A stretch of DNA of 64,000 bases from Pseudomonadota bacterium (GCA_023386645.1 JAEWJI010000019.1:1-64000), one strand, 5' to 3'; shown: positions 54,220-63,188, counted from the first letter of the stretch. The notes: generated by a model not told the origin, from the sequence alone. Program-made: numbers and translations.

Positions 54220-55001
54220 GCGGCATGGACCGGCTGATCGCCATCATGGCGCGGCTGCGTGATCCCGACGGCGGTTGCCCGTGGGACCTTGAGCAGACCT
54301 TCGCGACCATCGCCCCCTACACGATCGAGGAGGCCTATGAGGTCGCCGACGCGATCGAGCGCGGCGACATGGACGACCTCAAGAGCGAGCTGGGCGACCT
54401 GCTGTTCCAGTCGGTCTTCCATGCGCGGATGGCCGAGGAACAGGGGCTGTTCGACTTCGAGGACGTGGCGACGGCCATCGCCGACAAGCTGGAGCGCCGG
54501 CATCCGCACGTGTTCGGGGACGAGGCGGCCAAGGCGGACGGCGCGGCCCAGAAGGCCCGCTGGGAAGACATCAAGGCGGCCGAGCGGGCGGCGAAGAAGC
54601 AGACCGGGGTACTGGACGATGTGCCGGTAGGCCTGCCGGCCCTGGCGCGGGCGGCGAAGCTGACCAGACGAGCGGCGCGGGTGGGCTTCGACTGGCCCTC
54701 GACCGACGAGGTGTTCGACAAGCTGGACGAGGAGGTGGCGGAGCTGCGGGCCGAGATTGCCTCGGGCGACCTGGACAAGGCGCGCGAGGAGATGGGCGAC
54801 CTGCTGTTCGTCATCGCCAACCTGGCGCGGAAGCTGGGGGTCGAACCCGAGCACGCGCTGCGTGGGGCCAATGCGAAGTTCGTCCGGCGCTTCGCCTTCA
54901 TCGAGGCGGAGCTGGCCAGGGCGGGGCGTACGCCGGAGCAGTCGGACCTGGCGGAGATGGACGGCCTGTGGGACGCGGCCAAGGCGGCGGAGCGGGCGTG
55001 A
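54216..55001 (+). CDS. mazG: Nucleoside triphosphate pyrophosphohydrolase MazG
   Basis: Hydrolyses (d)NTPs to NMPs and PPi, removing non-canonical nucleotides. 261 aa with two MazG domains: LRDPDGGCPWDLEQTF, EEAYEVADAIERGD, ELGDLLFQSVFHARM; then VGFDWPSTDEVFDKLDEE and EEMGDLLFVIANLARKLG. Both EExxE-type metal sites look complete. Overlaps MFS (4 bp) and DUF1643 (GTGA at 54998). Confidence 0.95.
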   Translation: MSGMDRLIAIMARLRDPDGGCPWDLEQTFATIAPYTIEEAYEVADAIERGDMDDLKSELGDLLFQSVFHARMAEEQGLFDFEDVATAIADKLERRHPHVFGDEAAKADGAAQKARWEDIKAAERAAKKQTGVLDDVPVGLPALARAAKLTRRAARVGFDWPSTDEVFDKLDEEVAELRAEIASGDLDKAREEMGDLLFVIANLARKLGVEPEHALRGANAKFVRRFAFIEAELARAGRTPEQSDLAEMDGLWDAAKAAERA

Positions 55002-55558
55002 GCGGCGGCGTCTCGGGTCAGGGGCACGACCCCGGCGGCAAGGTGCGGCTGGCGCTGATGGAAGGCGTTCGGGGCGACGCGGTGTTCAGCGAGGACGGGC
55101 GCTATCGGCCGCTGATGCGGCGCTGGCTGGGAGAGGCGTTTCCAGATCGCTACCTGCTGTTCATCGGCATGAACCCGTCCACGGCCGACGCCACGGTGAA
55201 TGACCCGACCTGTGCGCGGGAATGGACCTTCGCCCGGCGCGAGGGGTTCGAGGCCATGATCAAGGCCAATGTCGGGGACTACCGCGCCACCGATCCGAAG
55301 ATGCTGCTGGTGCCCGGCGTCGTAGCCTCATCGCCCGGGAACCTGCCGGCGATCCGCCAGGCGGCGGCGGGGGCGGCGAAGGTGATCCTGTGCCACGGCC
55401 GACTGAACCGGGCCCTGGCTCCGGCGGGGGCGGCGCTGGTGGAGGCGCTGCGGGCGGACGGCGTGCCGATGTGGTGCTTCGGGACCAATGGCGACGGGAG
55501 CCCGAAACATCCGCTGTATCTGCGGGGGGATACGCCGCTGGTGCGGTATGAGGGATGA
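54998..55558 (+). CDS. DUF1643 protein
   Basis: 186 aa. LLFIGMNPSTADATVNDPTC and CHGRLNRALAP are the DUF1643 signatures, and the C terminus has GTNGDGSPKHPLYL. The start is GTG 54998 overlapping mazG by 4 bp; a longer frame begins in mazG. Function is unknown; some members lie in phage or nucleotide-related contexts. Confidence 0.9.
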   Translation: MSGGVSGQGHDPGGKVRLALMEGVRGDAVFSEDGRYRPLMRRWLGEAFPDRYLLFIGMNPSTADATVNDPTCAREWTFARREGFEAMIKANVGDYRATDPKMLLVPGVVASSPGNLPAIRQAAAGAAKVILCHGRLNRALAPAGAALVEALRADGVPMWCFGTNGDGSPKHPLYLRGDTPLVRYEG

Positions 55559-55561
55559 GAA

Positions 55562-55727
55562 CCCTCTCCCACTGGGAGAGGGCTTGAGCCTCCGAGAGCG
55601 CAGCGATCGGTTAAGGCAAAAGGGTGAGGGTTGGCTGGGGCCGCCGTCCCTGCGACGGCTTACGCCGACTGGATCAGCCGACCCTCATCCGTCCGCTTCG
55701 CGGCCACCTTCTCCCGTAGGGAGAAGG
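55562..55727. repeat. Extragenic repeat with two hairpins (BIME-like)
   Basis: Two 9-bp perfect stems with 3-nt loops bound the element: CCCTCTCCC/GGGAGAGGG at 55562-55582 and CCTTCTCCC/GGGAGAAGG at 55707-55727. Between them GGGTGAGGG (about 55631) is nearly complementary to ACCCTCATC (55681). Such composite elements are dispersed in alphaproteobacterial genomes. Its right part encodes the last residues of the gene at 55685-56272. Confidence 0.7.
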
Positions 55728-56272
55728 GATGCAGAATTGCACTCTGAAGACACCGAGTCCAAAGAGTCCAAATCCTGACTGGGCGTGTCGAGAGCTTCGC
55801 TCATCACATTGCAATTGTTGACATTTTCGCCTTCCGCCGCCGTGAGCTTCAGCGGCTCCTTCCTGGCTTCCAGCAGGGGCGGCGCGATGTCGGGCAGCAC
55901 GGCCATAACCTCGGAACGGCCCCGGTCGGCGAGGTTGTCGTAGACGCGCATCCAGGTGGCGGCCTCGGCGGCGCGGCCGTTGCCCAGGGCCCGTCGGATG
56001 GTGAGGAAGGCCTGGGCGGCCAGGTCGGCGAAGGTGACGTCGTCGTCGGGATGGTATTCGCCGAACTCCGGCGGCGCCTCGCACTGGGGCTGGTCCATCC
56101 GCCGCCAGCCGCCGACGCGGGCGTGCAGCCGGAAGGAGCTGAGCGACATGCCGTACCGCTGGCAGATGGTGGTCGCCTTCACGCCCGACAGATACTCCCG
56201 CCGCGCATGGTCCCACATGTCCCCGCCGAGGCCGTCGTGATCGTGGAGGTTCAGTTGTGTGCTCATGGTCAT
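55685..56272 (-). CDS. Helix-turn-helix protein of unknown function
   Basis: 195 aa. Residues about 20-55 (REYLSGVKATTICQRYGMSL, SSFRLHARVGGW) form a probable helix-turn-helix of the terminase-small-subunit/DNA-binding type. A helical middle follows, and an acidic Ser-rich tail. The last 14 or so residues (SLLPTGEGGREADG) are encoded by the extragenic repeat, so the original C terminus was probably replaced. ATG 56272 or 56266 may be the start; neither has a clear ribosome site. Confidence 0.65.
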   Translation of the reverse strand: MTMSTQLNLHDHDGLGGDMWDHARREYLSGVKATTICQRYGMSLSSFRLHARVGGWRRMDQPQCEAPPEFGEYHPDDDVTFADLAAQAFLTIRRALGNGRAAEAATWMRVYDNLADRGRSEVMAVLPDIAPPLLEARKEPLKLTAAEGENVNNCNVMSEALDTPSQDLDSLDSVSSECNSASLLPTGEGGREADG

Positions 56273-56376
56273 GCCGGGGAGGTTGGCATGCCGATGCGTC
56301 AAAATCGGTCGTGGGGGCGCGGTCGCTGAAAAAAAGACCGGCTGCAGCAAAGGTCCGCTATGGGCGGGAAGCGGAC

Positions 56377-56595
56377 TTACTTCCGAGTCTGAGCCACCGC
56401 GACCGCCGAAGCGATCAAGCTCGCCGAAACTTCGCGGGAGAATGTGTTGACGGTGATGTCTCCATGGTCGGGCACGCTGACGTCAAAGGCGACATCCCCA
56501 TCAGCAGTTAGCACTTCGAGCCTGAGGCCATCGAAGTCCACATCAGAGGCCCATTGGTATTCGACTTCACCGCTTGCGGTCGCAATCGTGCCCAT
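56377..56595 (-). CDS. Small hypothetical protein
   Basis: 72-aa acidic protein, predicted mainly beta strand (VEYQWASDVDFDGLRLEVLT, DVSVPDHGDITVNTF) with a C-terminal helix. The amphipathic pattern looks like a real domain rather than noise. No family recognised. Base composition is less G+C rich than the neighbours, consistent with a later insertion between mazG-DUF1643 and hflX. Confidence 0.55.
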   Translation of the reverse strand: MGTIATASGEVEYQWASDVDFDGLRLEVLTADGDVAFDVSVPDHGDITVNTFSREVSASLIASAVAVAQTRK

Positions 56596-56698
56596 GAGCG
56601 AAATCTAATCGTTTTGACCAGCGGCTGGTATGGGTCGAAAGCGGACTTCGGTCTTCTGGAATAAACCAGTCATTCGATACGGCTTGAACCTCGCCGCC

Positions 56699-58093
56699 CT
56701 ACCCAGCCTGAAATTGTCGCTCGAACCGCCCCAGCGCCGCCGGGTGGAGCCGGACCGTCAGATGGGTGCGTCCGTCCTCATACGTTTCCCGCCCTGTCAC
56801 CCGGCCGTGCTCATACAGCCAGGCCAGGGCGTCGCCCTGTGACGGGTCCAGGGTCAGTTCGATCTCCGGGTCGTCGTCGATCAGGCCGGCGATGGCGGAG
56901 CGCAGGGCCTCGATCCCCTCCCCGGTCCAGGCCGAGGCGGTGACGGCGGGGGTTTCGCGGTTGGGGCGGGCGGCCTGGCCTTCGTGGAGTTCGCGGGTCT
57001 CGGGGTCCAGGAGGTCGGTCTTGTTCCAGACCTCGAGCACGCGGCGGGTGCGGCCCTCGGGGATCTCGATCTGCTTCAGGACGGCCTCGACGTCCGCACG
57101 CTGAGCTTCCGTGTCGGGCGAGGCGATGTCGCGGACGTGCAGGATCAAGTCGGCCTCGCCTACCTCCTCAAGCGTCGCGCGGAAGCTCTCGACCAGTTCG
57201 TGCGGCAGGTCGGAGACGAAGCCGACGGTGTCGGAGATGATCGCGGGGCGCCCCTGGGGCAGCCGGATGGTGCGCTGGGTGGTGTCCAGGGTGGCGAATA
57301 GCAGGTCCTTGGCCAGGACCTCGGCCCCCGTCAGCCGGTTGAACAGGGTCGACTTGCCGGCGTTGGTGTAGCCGACCAGCGCCACGGTCGGGAATGGAGC
57401 CTTCTGGCGTTGCTTGCGATGCAGGCCGCGCGTGCGGCGGACCTCCTCCAGCTCGGCCTTCAGCTTGACGATGCGGTCGGCGATCAGGCGGCGGTCGAGC
57501 TCGATCTGGGTTTCGCCGGGACCGCCGGTCGAGCCGGTGCCGCCCCGCTGGCGCTCCAGGTGGGTCCAGGTGCGGACCAGGCGCGAGCGCTCATAGTCCA
57601 AGCGGGCCAGCTCGACCTGCAGCCGGCCCTCCTTGGTGCGGGCGCGGCGGCCGAAGATCTCGAGGATCAGGCCGGTGCGGTCGATGACCTTGCACTCCCA
57701 GGCCTTTTCCAGATTGCGCTGCTGGACCGGCGTCAGCTCGTCGTCGATGACGGCGACATCAGCCTCGGCCGCGCGGATCAGGGCGGCGAGTTCGTCCACC
57801 TTGCCCGAGCCGAACAGGGTGGCGGGCGCGGTGCGGCGCAGGCGGACGACCTCGCCCGCCCGGATGTCGAGGTCCAGCGCCTGGGCCAGGCCCGTGGCCT
57901 CCTCCAGACGCTCCTGCGGCGAGCGGGCGGAGGCTGAGCCGGTCTCGGGATGGATGACGACCGCCCGTTGGATGGGGGCGGAATGGTCGATGAGTTTGGT
58001 GTTCAAATGTAGGGCTGTGCTTTCGATGGCTATCTGGTGAGCAGACGGAGATAGGGATGCGGAGGCCGCAGGGCCATCGTCTTCTTTCGTCAT
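56699..58093 (-). CDS. hflX: GTPase HflX
   Basis: Ribosome-associated GTPase that rescues or splits stalled ribosomes. 464 aa from ATG 58093: N-terminal domain with LRRTAPATLFGSGKVDELA, a glycine-rich linker GGTGSTGGPGETQIE, G1 GYTNAGKSTLFN, G3 DTVGFV and G4 NKTD. The first three codons lie in an extragenic inverted-repeat element, and residues 1-29 are Ser/Ala-rich without family similarity. TTG 58006, giving NTKLIDHSAPIQRAVV, is an alternative start. Neither candidate has a good ribosome site. Downstream of hfq on the same strand. Confidence 0.94.
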   Translation of the reverse strand: MTKEDDGPAASASLSPSAHQIAIESTALHLNTKLIDHSAPIQRAVVIHPETGSASARSPQERLEEATGLAQALDLDIRAGEVVRLRRTAPATLFGSGKVDELAALIRAAEADVAVIDDELTPVQQRNLEKAWECKVIDRTGLILEIFGRRARTKEGRLQVELARLDYERSRLVRTWTHLERQRGGTGSTGGPGETQIELDRRLIADRIVKLKAELEEVRRTRGLHRKQRQKAPFPTVALVGYTNAGKSTLFNRLTGAEVLAKDLLFATLDTTQRTIRLPQGRPAIISDTVGFVSDLPHELVESFRATLEEVGEADLILHVRDIASPDTEAQRADVEAVLKQIEIPEGRTRRVLEVWNKTDLLDPETRELHEGQAARPNRETPAVTASAWTGEGIEALRSAIAGLIDDDPEIELTLDPSQGDALAWLYEHGRVTGRETYEDGRTHLTVRLHPAALGRFERQFQAG

Positions 58094-58255
58094 TCCGAGC
58101 GGAGGCGCGCAGCGCCGCAGACCCGGAACCCAGCGGCGCCGCGGCGGCGGCGAAACACTGGACCATCGGCGATCAGCCGCGCTCCGGACAGGGTCGCGCT
58201 CGCGCGCGCCGCTGGGTTCCGGGTCTACGCTGCGCTCCGCCCGGAATGACGAAAG
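58084..58255. repeat. Large imperfect inverted repeat between hfq and hflX
   Basis: The left end (CTTTCGTCATTCC) and right end (GGAATGACGAAAG) are exact complements, and similarity continues inward through CAGACCCGGAACCCAGCGGC and GCCGCTGGGTTCCGGGTCT. The arms are about 55-60 bp and enclose about 55 bp. The architecture is that of a palindromic extragenic element or short non-autonomous mobile element. It separates hfq from hflX and supplies the hflX ATG. Confidence 0.75.
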
Positions 58256-58289
58256 GTATTTAATCCGCCACCAATGCGGAACGGAAGCC

Positions 58290-58535
58290 TCAGTCCTCGT
58301 CCGCTTCCGGCTCGTACAGCTGCACGGGCGCGGACGGCATGATGGTCGAGATGGCGTGCTTGTAGACCAGCTGGGACTGACCGTCCCGGCGCAGCAGCAC
58401 GCAGAAATTGTCGAACCAGGTGACGATGCCCTGCAGCTTCACCCCGTTGACCAGGAAGATGGTCAGGGGGGTCTTGGTCTTGCGGACCGAGTTCAGGAAG
58501 GCGTCCTGGAGGTTCTGACGCTTCTCTTGGGACAT
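58290..58535 (-). CDS. hfq: RNA chaperone Hfq
   Basis: Hexameric Sm-like RNA chaperone. 81 aa: NLQDAFLNSVRKTKTPLTIF, LVNGVKLQGIVTWFDNFCVL (Sm1) and YKHAISTIMP (Sm2 with the KHA motif). Short acidic tail. It lies in the ntrX-hfq-hflX order typical of alphaproteobacteria, with a transaminase gene between ntrX and hfq. Confidence 0.97.
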   Translation of the reverse strand: MSQEKRQNLQDAFLNSVRKTKTPLTIFLVNGVKLQGIVTWFDNFCVLLRRDGQSQLVYKHAISTIMPSAPVQLYEPEADED

Positions 58536-58635
58536 GGCAGGTTGATCCTGTTCTTGTTGTTTCCGCGCGGGCGCGGCCGAGTCGGTGAACGCCGGTTAGG
58601 AACCTTAGACGCGCGCGCGACGATCCGGCAATCGC

Positions 58636-59499
58636 CTAGATGGCGTCTCGCCGCGCGCGATCAAGATAGAGCTGGCGCAGGCGGGTGGCGACGGGGCCGG
58701 GCTTGCCGTCGCCGATGCGGGCGCCGTCGATGGACACGGCCGGCATCACGAAGCCGCTGGCCGAGGTGTAGAAGGCCTCGCGGGCGCGCTTGACCTCCTC
58801 GATGCTGAAGGCGCGCTCGTCGAGCTCAAGTCCCTCGGCCGCCACCATCTCAAGCACCGCCGCGCGGGTGATGCCGCGCAGGATGTTGGACTGGCAGTCG
58901 CGGGTGCGCAGGCGGCCATGCTCGTCGACGATCCAGGCGTTAGTCGAGGACCCCTCGGTGATCAGGCCCATTTCGTCGACCATCCAGGCCTCGGCCGCGC
59001 CGCGCTCCTTGGCCGCCTGTTTGGCCAGGACGTTGGGCAACAGGCCGACGGTCTTGATGTCGCAGCGGCCCCAGCGGATGTCCGGATGGGTGACCACGGC
59101 CACACCCTTCGCCGCCGAGGCGTTACCCTTCGACAGCGGCAGGGAGCGGGCGGTGACCACCACGGTGGGCGGGGTGCCTTTCGCCGGGAAGGGATGGTCG
59201 CGCCGGGCCGTGCCCCGCGTCACCTGGATGTAGCAGAGCCCCTCGCGCACCCGGTTGCGGCGCACCGTCTCCTTGAGCACCCTCTCCAGGGCCGCGCGGG
59301 TCATGGGATGGGGGATGCGGAGCTCGTCCAGGCTGCGGTGCAGGCGGGTCATGTGGCCGTCGAAGTCGGCCAGGCGGCCGTCGAACACCGACCAGACCTC
59401 ATAGACTCCGTCGGCGAACTGAAAGCCTCGGTCCTCGATGTGGACGACGGCGTGGGCGTGGGGCTGGTAGGTCCCGTTGACGTAGGCGACGCGAGACAT
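58636..59499 (-). CDS. D-amino acid aminotransferase-like, class IV PLP enzyme
   Basis: 287 aa: YVNGTYQPHAHAVVHIEDRG, FQFADGVYEV, CDIKTVGLLPNVLAKQAA with the PLP lysine in DIKT, GLITEGSSTNAWIV and NILRGITRAAVLEM. This pattern fits D-alanine transaminase (Dat) rather than IlvE or PabC. It could supply D-glutamate or D-alanine for the wall. ATG 59499 shares one base with the ntrX stop (TGATG). Confidence 0.9.
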   Translation of the reverse strand: MSRVAYVNGTYQPHAHAVVHIEDRGFQFADGVYEVWSVFDGRLADFDGHMTRLHRSLDELRIPHPMTRAALERVLKETVRRNRVREGLCYIQVTRGTARRDHPFPAKGTPPTVVVTARSLPLSKGNASAAKGVAVVTHPDIRWGRCDIKTVGLLPNVLAKQAAKERGAAEAWMVDEMGLITEGSSTNAWIVDEHGRLRTRDCQSNILRGITRAAVLEMVAAEGLELDERAFSIEEVKRAREAFYTSASGFVMPAVSIDGARIGDGKPGPVATRLRQLYLDRARRDAI

Positions 59500-60905
59500 C
59501 AGCCGGCCGTTCCTTCCTCTTCCTCGCCGCCGCGCGCCGGAGAGACGCCGAGCGACTTGAGCTTCCTGTGCAGGGCCGACCGCTCCATGCCGATGAAGGC
59601 GGCGGTGCGGGAGATGTTGCCGCCGAAGCGCATGATCTGGGCGGCCAGGTATTCGCGCTCGAACACCTCGCGCGCCTCGCGCAGCGGCAGGGCGACGATC
59701 CGCTCGGCGCCGATGGTGGCCGACGGGCCCGAGGCGACCTCCTGCGGCAGCATCTCGGCGGTGATCGGCTCGTTGATGTCGCCGGTGGCCAGGATCAGCA
59801 GCCGCTCGATGTTGTTCCGCAGCTGGCGGACGTTTCCGGGCCAGGGATGGACCTGAAGCACGGCGATGGCGTCCTCGCCCAGCCGGCGCCGAGGCAGGCC
59901 CTGCGACGCGCATAGGGACTCGACGAAATAGGCGACCAGTTCGCCGATGTCCTCGCGCCGCTCCGACAGGGGCGGCACCCGGATGGGCACGACGTTCAGG
60001 CGGTGGAACAGGTCCTCGCGGAACCGGCCCTCGGCGATCTCGACACGGAGGTCACGGGAGGTCGAACTGACCACCCGCACGTCGACCTGGACATCCTGTT
60101 CGCCGCCCACGCGGCGGAACCGCTGCTCGACCAGGACGCGCAGGATTCGGCTCTGGCTCTCGCGCGGCATGTCGGCGACGTCATCGAGGTAGAGGGTGCC
60201 GTTGTGGGCGCGCTCGAACACGCCGATCTTGCGCGGCCGGCCGTCGCCCCCCTCCTCTCCGAACAGTTCGACGTCCAGACGTTCTGGCGTCATGCCGGCG
60301 GCGGAGATGGCCACGAACTCGCCGCGCGACCGGGGGCTGGCTTCGTGGATCTGGCGGGCGACCAGCTCCTTGCCCGATCCCGGGGGGCCGGAGATCAGGA
60401 CCCGGCTGTTGGCCGGCGCGACCTTGGAGATGGTGGAGCGCAGCGCCTGGGCGGCGGCCGATCCGCCGATCAGGCCCGACGGCGCCATGGCCTGGGCGCG
60501 CAGGCGGCGGTTCTCGCGCTTCAGGGAGGCGGCCTCCAGGGCGCGCTCGACCACCACGACCAGCCGGTCGGACTTGAAGGGCTTCTCGATGAAGTCGTAG
60601 GCGCCGCGCTTGAGCGCGCTGACGGCCGTCTCGATGTTGCCGTGGCCAGAGATCATGACGACCGGCAGGTCGGCGTCTAGCTCCTTGACCAGGTCGAGCA
60701 GCTCCAGCCCGTCCAGGCCGCCGCCCTGCATCCAGATGTCGAGCACCAGCAGCGACGGCTTGCGCGCACGGATGGCGGCCAGGGCCTCCTCGGAGTTGGA
60801 GGCGGTGCGGACCGCATGGCCCTCGTCCTCCAGAAGCCCGGAGACCAGGTCCCGAATGTCGGCTTCGTCGTCGACGACCAGGATGTCGGCGCCCGTGGAT
60901 CGCAT
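59499..60905 (-). CDS. ntrX: Response regulator NtrX
   Basis: 468 aa. Receiver domain 1-120 with D12/D13, phosphorylation site D56, S86 and K108. AAA+ domain about 143-375 with Walker A GPPGSGKE (171-179) and Walker B TLYLDDVADM. C-terminal Fis-type HTH (NISRTAAFIGMERSALHRKL). The sigma54-contact loop GAFTGA is missing: ELFGEEGGDGRPRKIGVFE runs across that place. So it probably does not drive sigma54 promoters in the usual way. Follows ntrY with a 9-bp gap. Confidence 0.95.
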   Translation of the reverse strand: MRSTGADILVVDDEADIRDLVSGLLEDEGHAVRTASNSEEALAAIRARKPSLLVLDIWMQGGGLDGLELLDLVKELDADLPVVMISGHGNIETAVSALKRGAYDFIEKPFKSDRLVVVVERALEAASLKRENRRLRAQAMAPSGLIGGSAAAQALRSTISKVAPANSRVLISGPPGSGKELVARQIHEASPRSRGEFVAISAAGMTPERLDVELFGEEGGDGRPRKIGVFERAHNGTLYLDDVADMPRESQSRILRVLVEQRFRRVGGEQDVQVDVRVVSSTSRDLRVEIAEGRFREDLFHRLNVVPIRVPPLSERREDIGELVAYFVESLCASQGLPRRRLGEDAIAVLQVHPWPGNVRQLRNNIERLLILATGDINEPITAEMLPQEVASGPSATIGAERIVALPLREAREVFEREYLAAQIMRFGGNISRTAAFIGMERSALHRKLKSLGVSPARGGEEEEGTAG

Positions 60906-60914
60906 GCGTCCTCG

Positions 60915-63188
60915 CTATTCCGCCGGCGCGGGGCGGGGCGCGCGAACGCCCGCCTCCTTCGCGCCGGACTTGTCGTTGGCGGTGGGTTTGGATTGAGTGA
61001 GCGGGAAGACCAGGCAGACCCGCGCGCCGGACAGCTGTTCGGCGTCGGCCAGCTTCAGCTCGCCGCCGTGGTCCTCGCAGATGCGCTTGACGATGGCGAG
61101 ACCCAGGCCGGTGCCTTTCTCGCGCGTCGTGACATAGGGCTCGGCCAGGCGATCGCGGTCCTTGGCCGGCAGACCCACGCCGTCGTCCTCGACGATGAAG
61201 GTGGCTGTCTCGCCTTCGACCGACAGGCGGGCGATGACGGCGACCGCGTCGGAGGCCGCGTCGCCCCGGCGGGCCGAGACCGCCTCACCGGCGTTCTTCA
61301 GGATGTTGGTCAGGGCCTGGCCGACCATGCGACCGTCGCACTGGAGCCGCGCGGCCGGGAGGGGTTCGGCCAGTTCGACCTTCATGCCGGGCGCGGCGAC
61401 CCGCTGGGCGAAGACCGCCTGACGCAGGAGCTCGGCCGGATCCTCGGTCGCGAAGCGGGGCGCGGGCATGCGGGCGAAGGCCGAGAACTCGTCGACCATG
61501 CGACCGATGTCGCCGACCTGGCGGATGATGGTCTCGGTGCAGCGGTCGAACACCTCGACATCCTCGCCGACCTGTTTGCGATAACGGCGGCGCAGGCGCT
61601 CGGCCGACAGCTGGATGGGGGTCAGGGGGTTCTTGATCTCGTGGGCGATGCGGCGGGCCACGTCGCGCCAGGCGGCGTTCCTCTGGGCCGTGACCAGGCG
61701 GGTGATGTCGTCGAAGGTCAGGACCATCTCGCCGCCCAGGCCGCCCTCGATGCGGACGCGCAGGCGGCGGGTCTCGCCGTCGCGGGCAACGTCGATGTCT
61801 TCCTCGATATGGGCCTCGGCGCGACCTACCAGTTCGCTGAGTTCGGGCGCCATCTCGGCCAGCGGGCGGCCCAAAAGGTCGGTCTCTGCGATCGCGAGAA
61901 GCTGGACCGCACTGTCGTTGATGGCCGAGACGCGGCCCTGACGGTCGAGTCCGATCACCCCGGCCGAGACACCGGAGAGAACGGTCTCGATGAACCGGCT
62001 GCGAGCGACCGCCTCCTCACTGGCGGTCTTCAGCGCGGCCTGCTGGGTCTGCAGGTCGCCGGTCATGCGGTTGAAGGCCTGGGACAGGACGGCGATCTCG
62101 CCGGGGGCGTTGCGGGTCTCGACCCGTGCGGTCAGGTCGCCGCCCGCGACCTGGTCCGCCGCCTTGACCAGCCGCCCGATGGGGCCGGAGATGGCGCTGG
62201 CGGCCGACATTCCCAGCCAGACGGCGCCGACCAGGACCAGAAGCGCGGTCTCCAGATAGCTGAGCGCGAAGGCCGCCTGGATGCGGGCCCGGCTCTCTTG
62301 CGCATCACGATAGGCCTGGATGGCCGAGACCGCCGTGCTCATGCGCTTGACCAGACCCGGAGCGAGCGGCCTGACGAGGTAGAGGTAGGCGTCTCCGTAG
62401 CCTTCGAGGCGGACCAGAGACCGCACGGCGTCCGGGTCCTGGGTGACGGTCTGAGGCGGCGGGCCGCCGTCCGCGGCGGCCTCCAGCACATAGCGTGGCG
62501 GCGCCACGTAGTGGGGAGCCGAGGGAGACTCGGCCCGGGCCAGGATCTCGCCCTGATCGTTCAGGATATAGATGGCCGGATAGCCGAAGATCTCGGCCAC
62601 CTGACCGAGGGCGTCGGAGAAGCGGATGCGGTCCTGGAACAACGGCCGGGCGCCGGCCAGCTGCTCGGCGATGGTCATCAGGTCGCCGTCCATCGAGGTC
62701 TGGACGTCCTGGATGTAGGCGCGGCCGATCTCGGCCCCGTTCTCGACCGAGGCCTGAACGTTCTGGCTGAACCACAGGTCAACGCCCCGGCTGACCAGGC
62801 CGCCGAACACCAGGGCGATGAGGACGGCCGGCACGACCGCCACACCGGAGAACAGGGCCACGAACCTGAGGTGCAGGCGGGCGCCCGGGTCGGTGCGGCG
62901 TTCGCGCGCCAGATGGGCGACCCGAATCCCGGCCACGAGCGCGAGGGCGGCGATCAACACGAGGTTGGCCAGCAGGATGAACAGAACCGCCTGGCTGGCG
63001 ACCGCCCTGCCCCCTCCCCCGGCGGCGGCGCCGGGCGCGGTCACGACCAGCCAGATGGCGGCGGCGGTGATCAGGACGGCGATGATATAGGCGACGCCAA
63101 AGACGGTGCGGCCTCGGCTGGGGCTGACGCGCGACCAGGCCCAGCGGCCAGGCGTGGCGTCAGTCGCGAGGGCGGGCGTGTCCGTCAT
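60915..63188 (-). CDS. ntrY: Sensor histidine kinase NtrY
   Basis: 757-aa membrane kinase. Three N-terminal helices to about residue 140, a periplasmic sensor part (about 140-310), a fourth helix (YLETALLVLVGAVWLG), HAMP, PAS (FIETVLSGVSAGVIGLD), HisKA with H516 in RRIAHEIKNPLTP, and HATPase_c (NILKNAGEA, EDDGVGLP, TGLGLAI). It phosphorylates NtrX. ATG 63188 overlaps the dusB stop by 4 bp. Confidence 0.95.
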   Translation of the reverse strand: MTDTPALATDATPGRWAWSRVSPSRGRTVFGVAYIIAVLITAAAIWLVVTAPGAAAGGGGRAVASQAVLFILLANLVLIAALALVAGIRVAHLARERRTDPGARLHLRFVALFSGVAVVPAVLIALVFGGLVSRGVDLWFSQNVQASVENGAEIGRAYIQDVQTSMDGDLMTIAEQLAGARPLFQDRIRFSDALGQVAEIFGYPAIYILNDQGEILARAESPSAPHYVAPPRYVLEAAADGGPPPQTVTQDPDAVRSLVRLEGYGDAYLYLVRPLAPGLVKRMSTAVSAIQAYRDAQESRARIQAAFALSYLETALLVLVGAVWLGMSAASAISGPIGRLVKAADQVAGGDLTARVETRNAPGEIAVLSQAFNRMTGDLQTQQAALKTASEEAVARSRFIETVLSGVSAGVIGLDRQGRVSAINDSAVQLLAIAETDLLGRPLAEMAPELSELVGRAEAHIEEDIDVARDGETRRLRVRIEGGLGGEMVLTFDDITRLVTAQRNAAWRDVARRIAHEIKNPLTPIQLSAERLRRRYRKQVGEDVEVFDRCTETIIRQVGDIGRMVDEFSAFARMPAPRFATEDPAELLRQAVFAQRVAAPGMKVELAEPLPAARLQCDGRMVGQALTNILKNAGEAVSARRGDAASDAVAVIARLSVEGETATFIVEDDGVGLPAKDRDRLAEPYVTTREKGTGLGLAIVKRICEDHGGELKLADAEQLSGARVCLVFPLTQSKPTANDKSGAKEAGVRAPRPAPAE

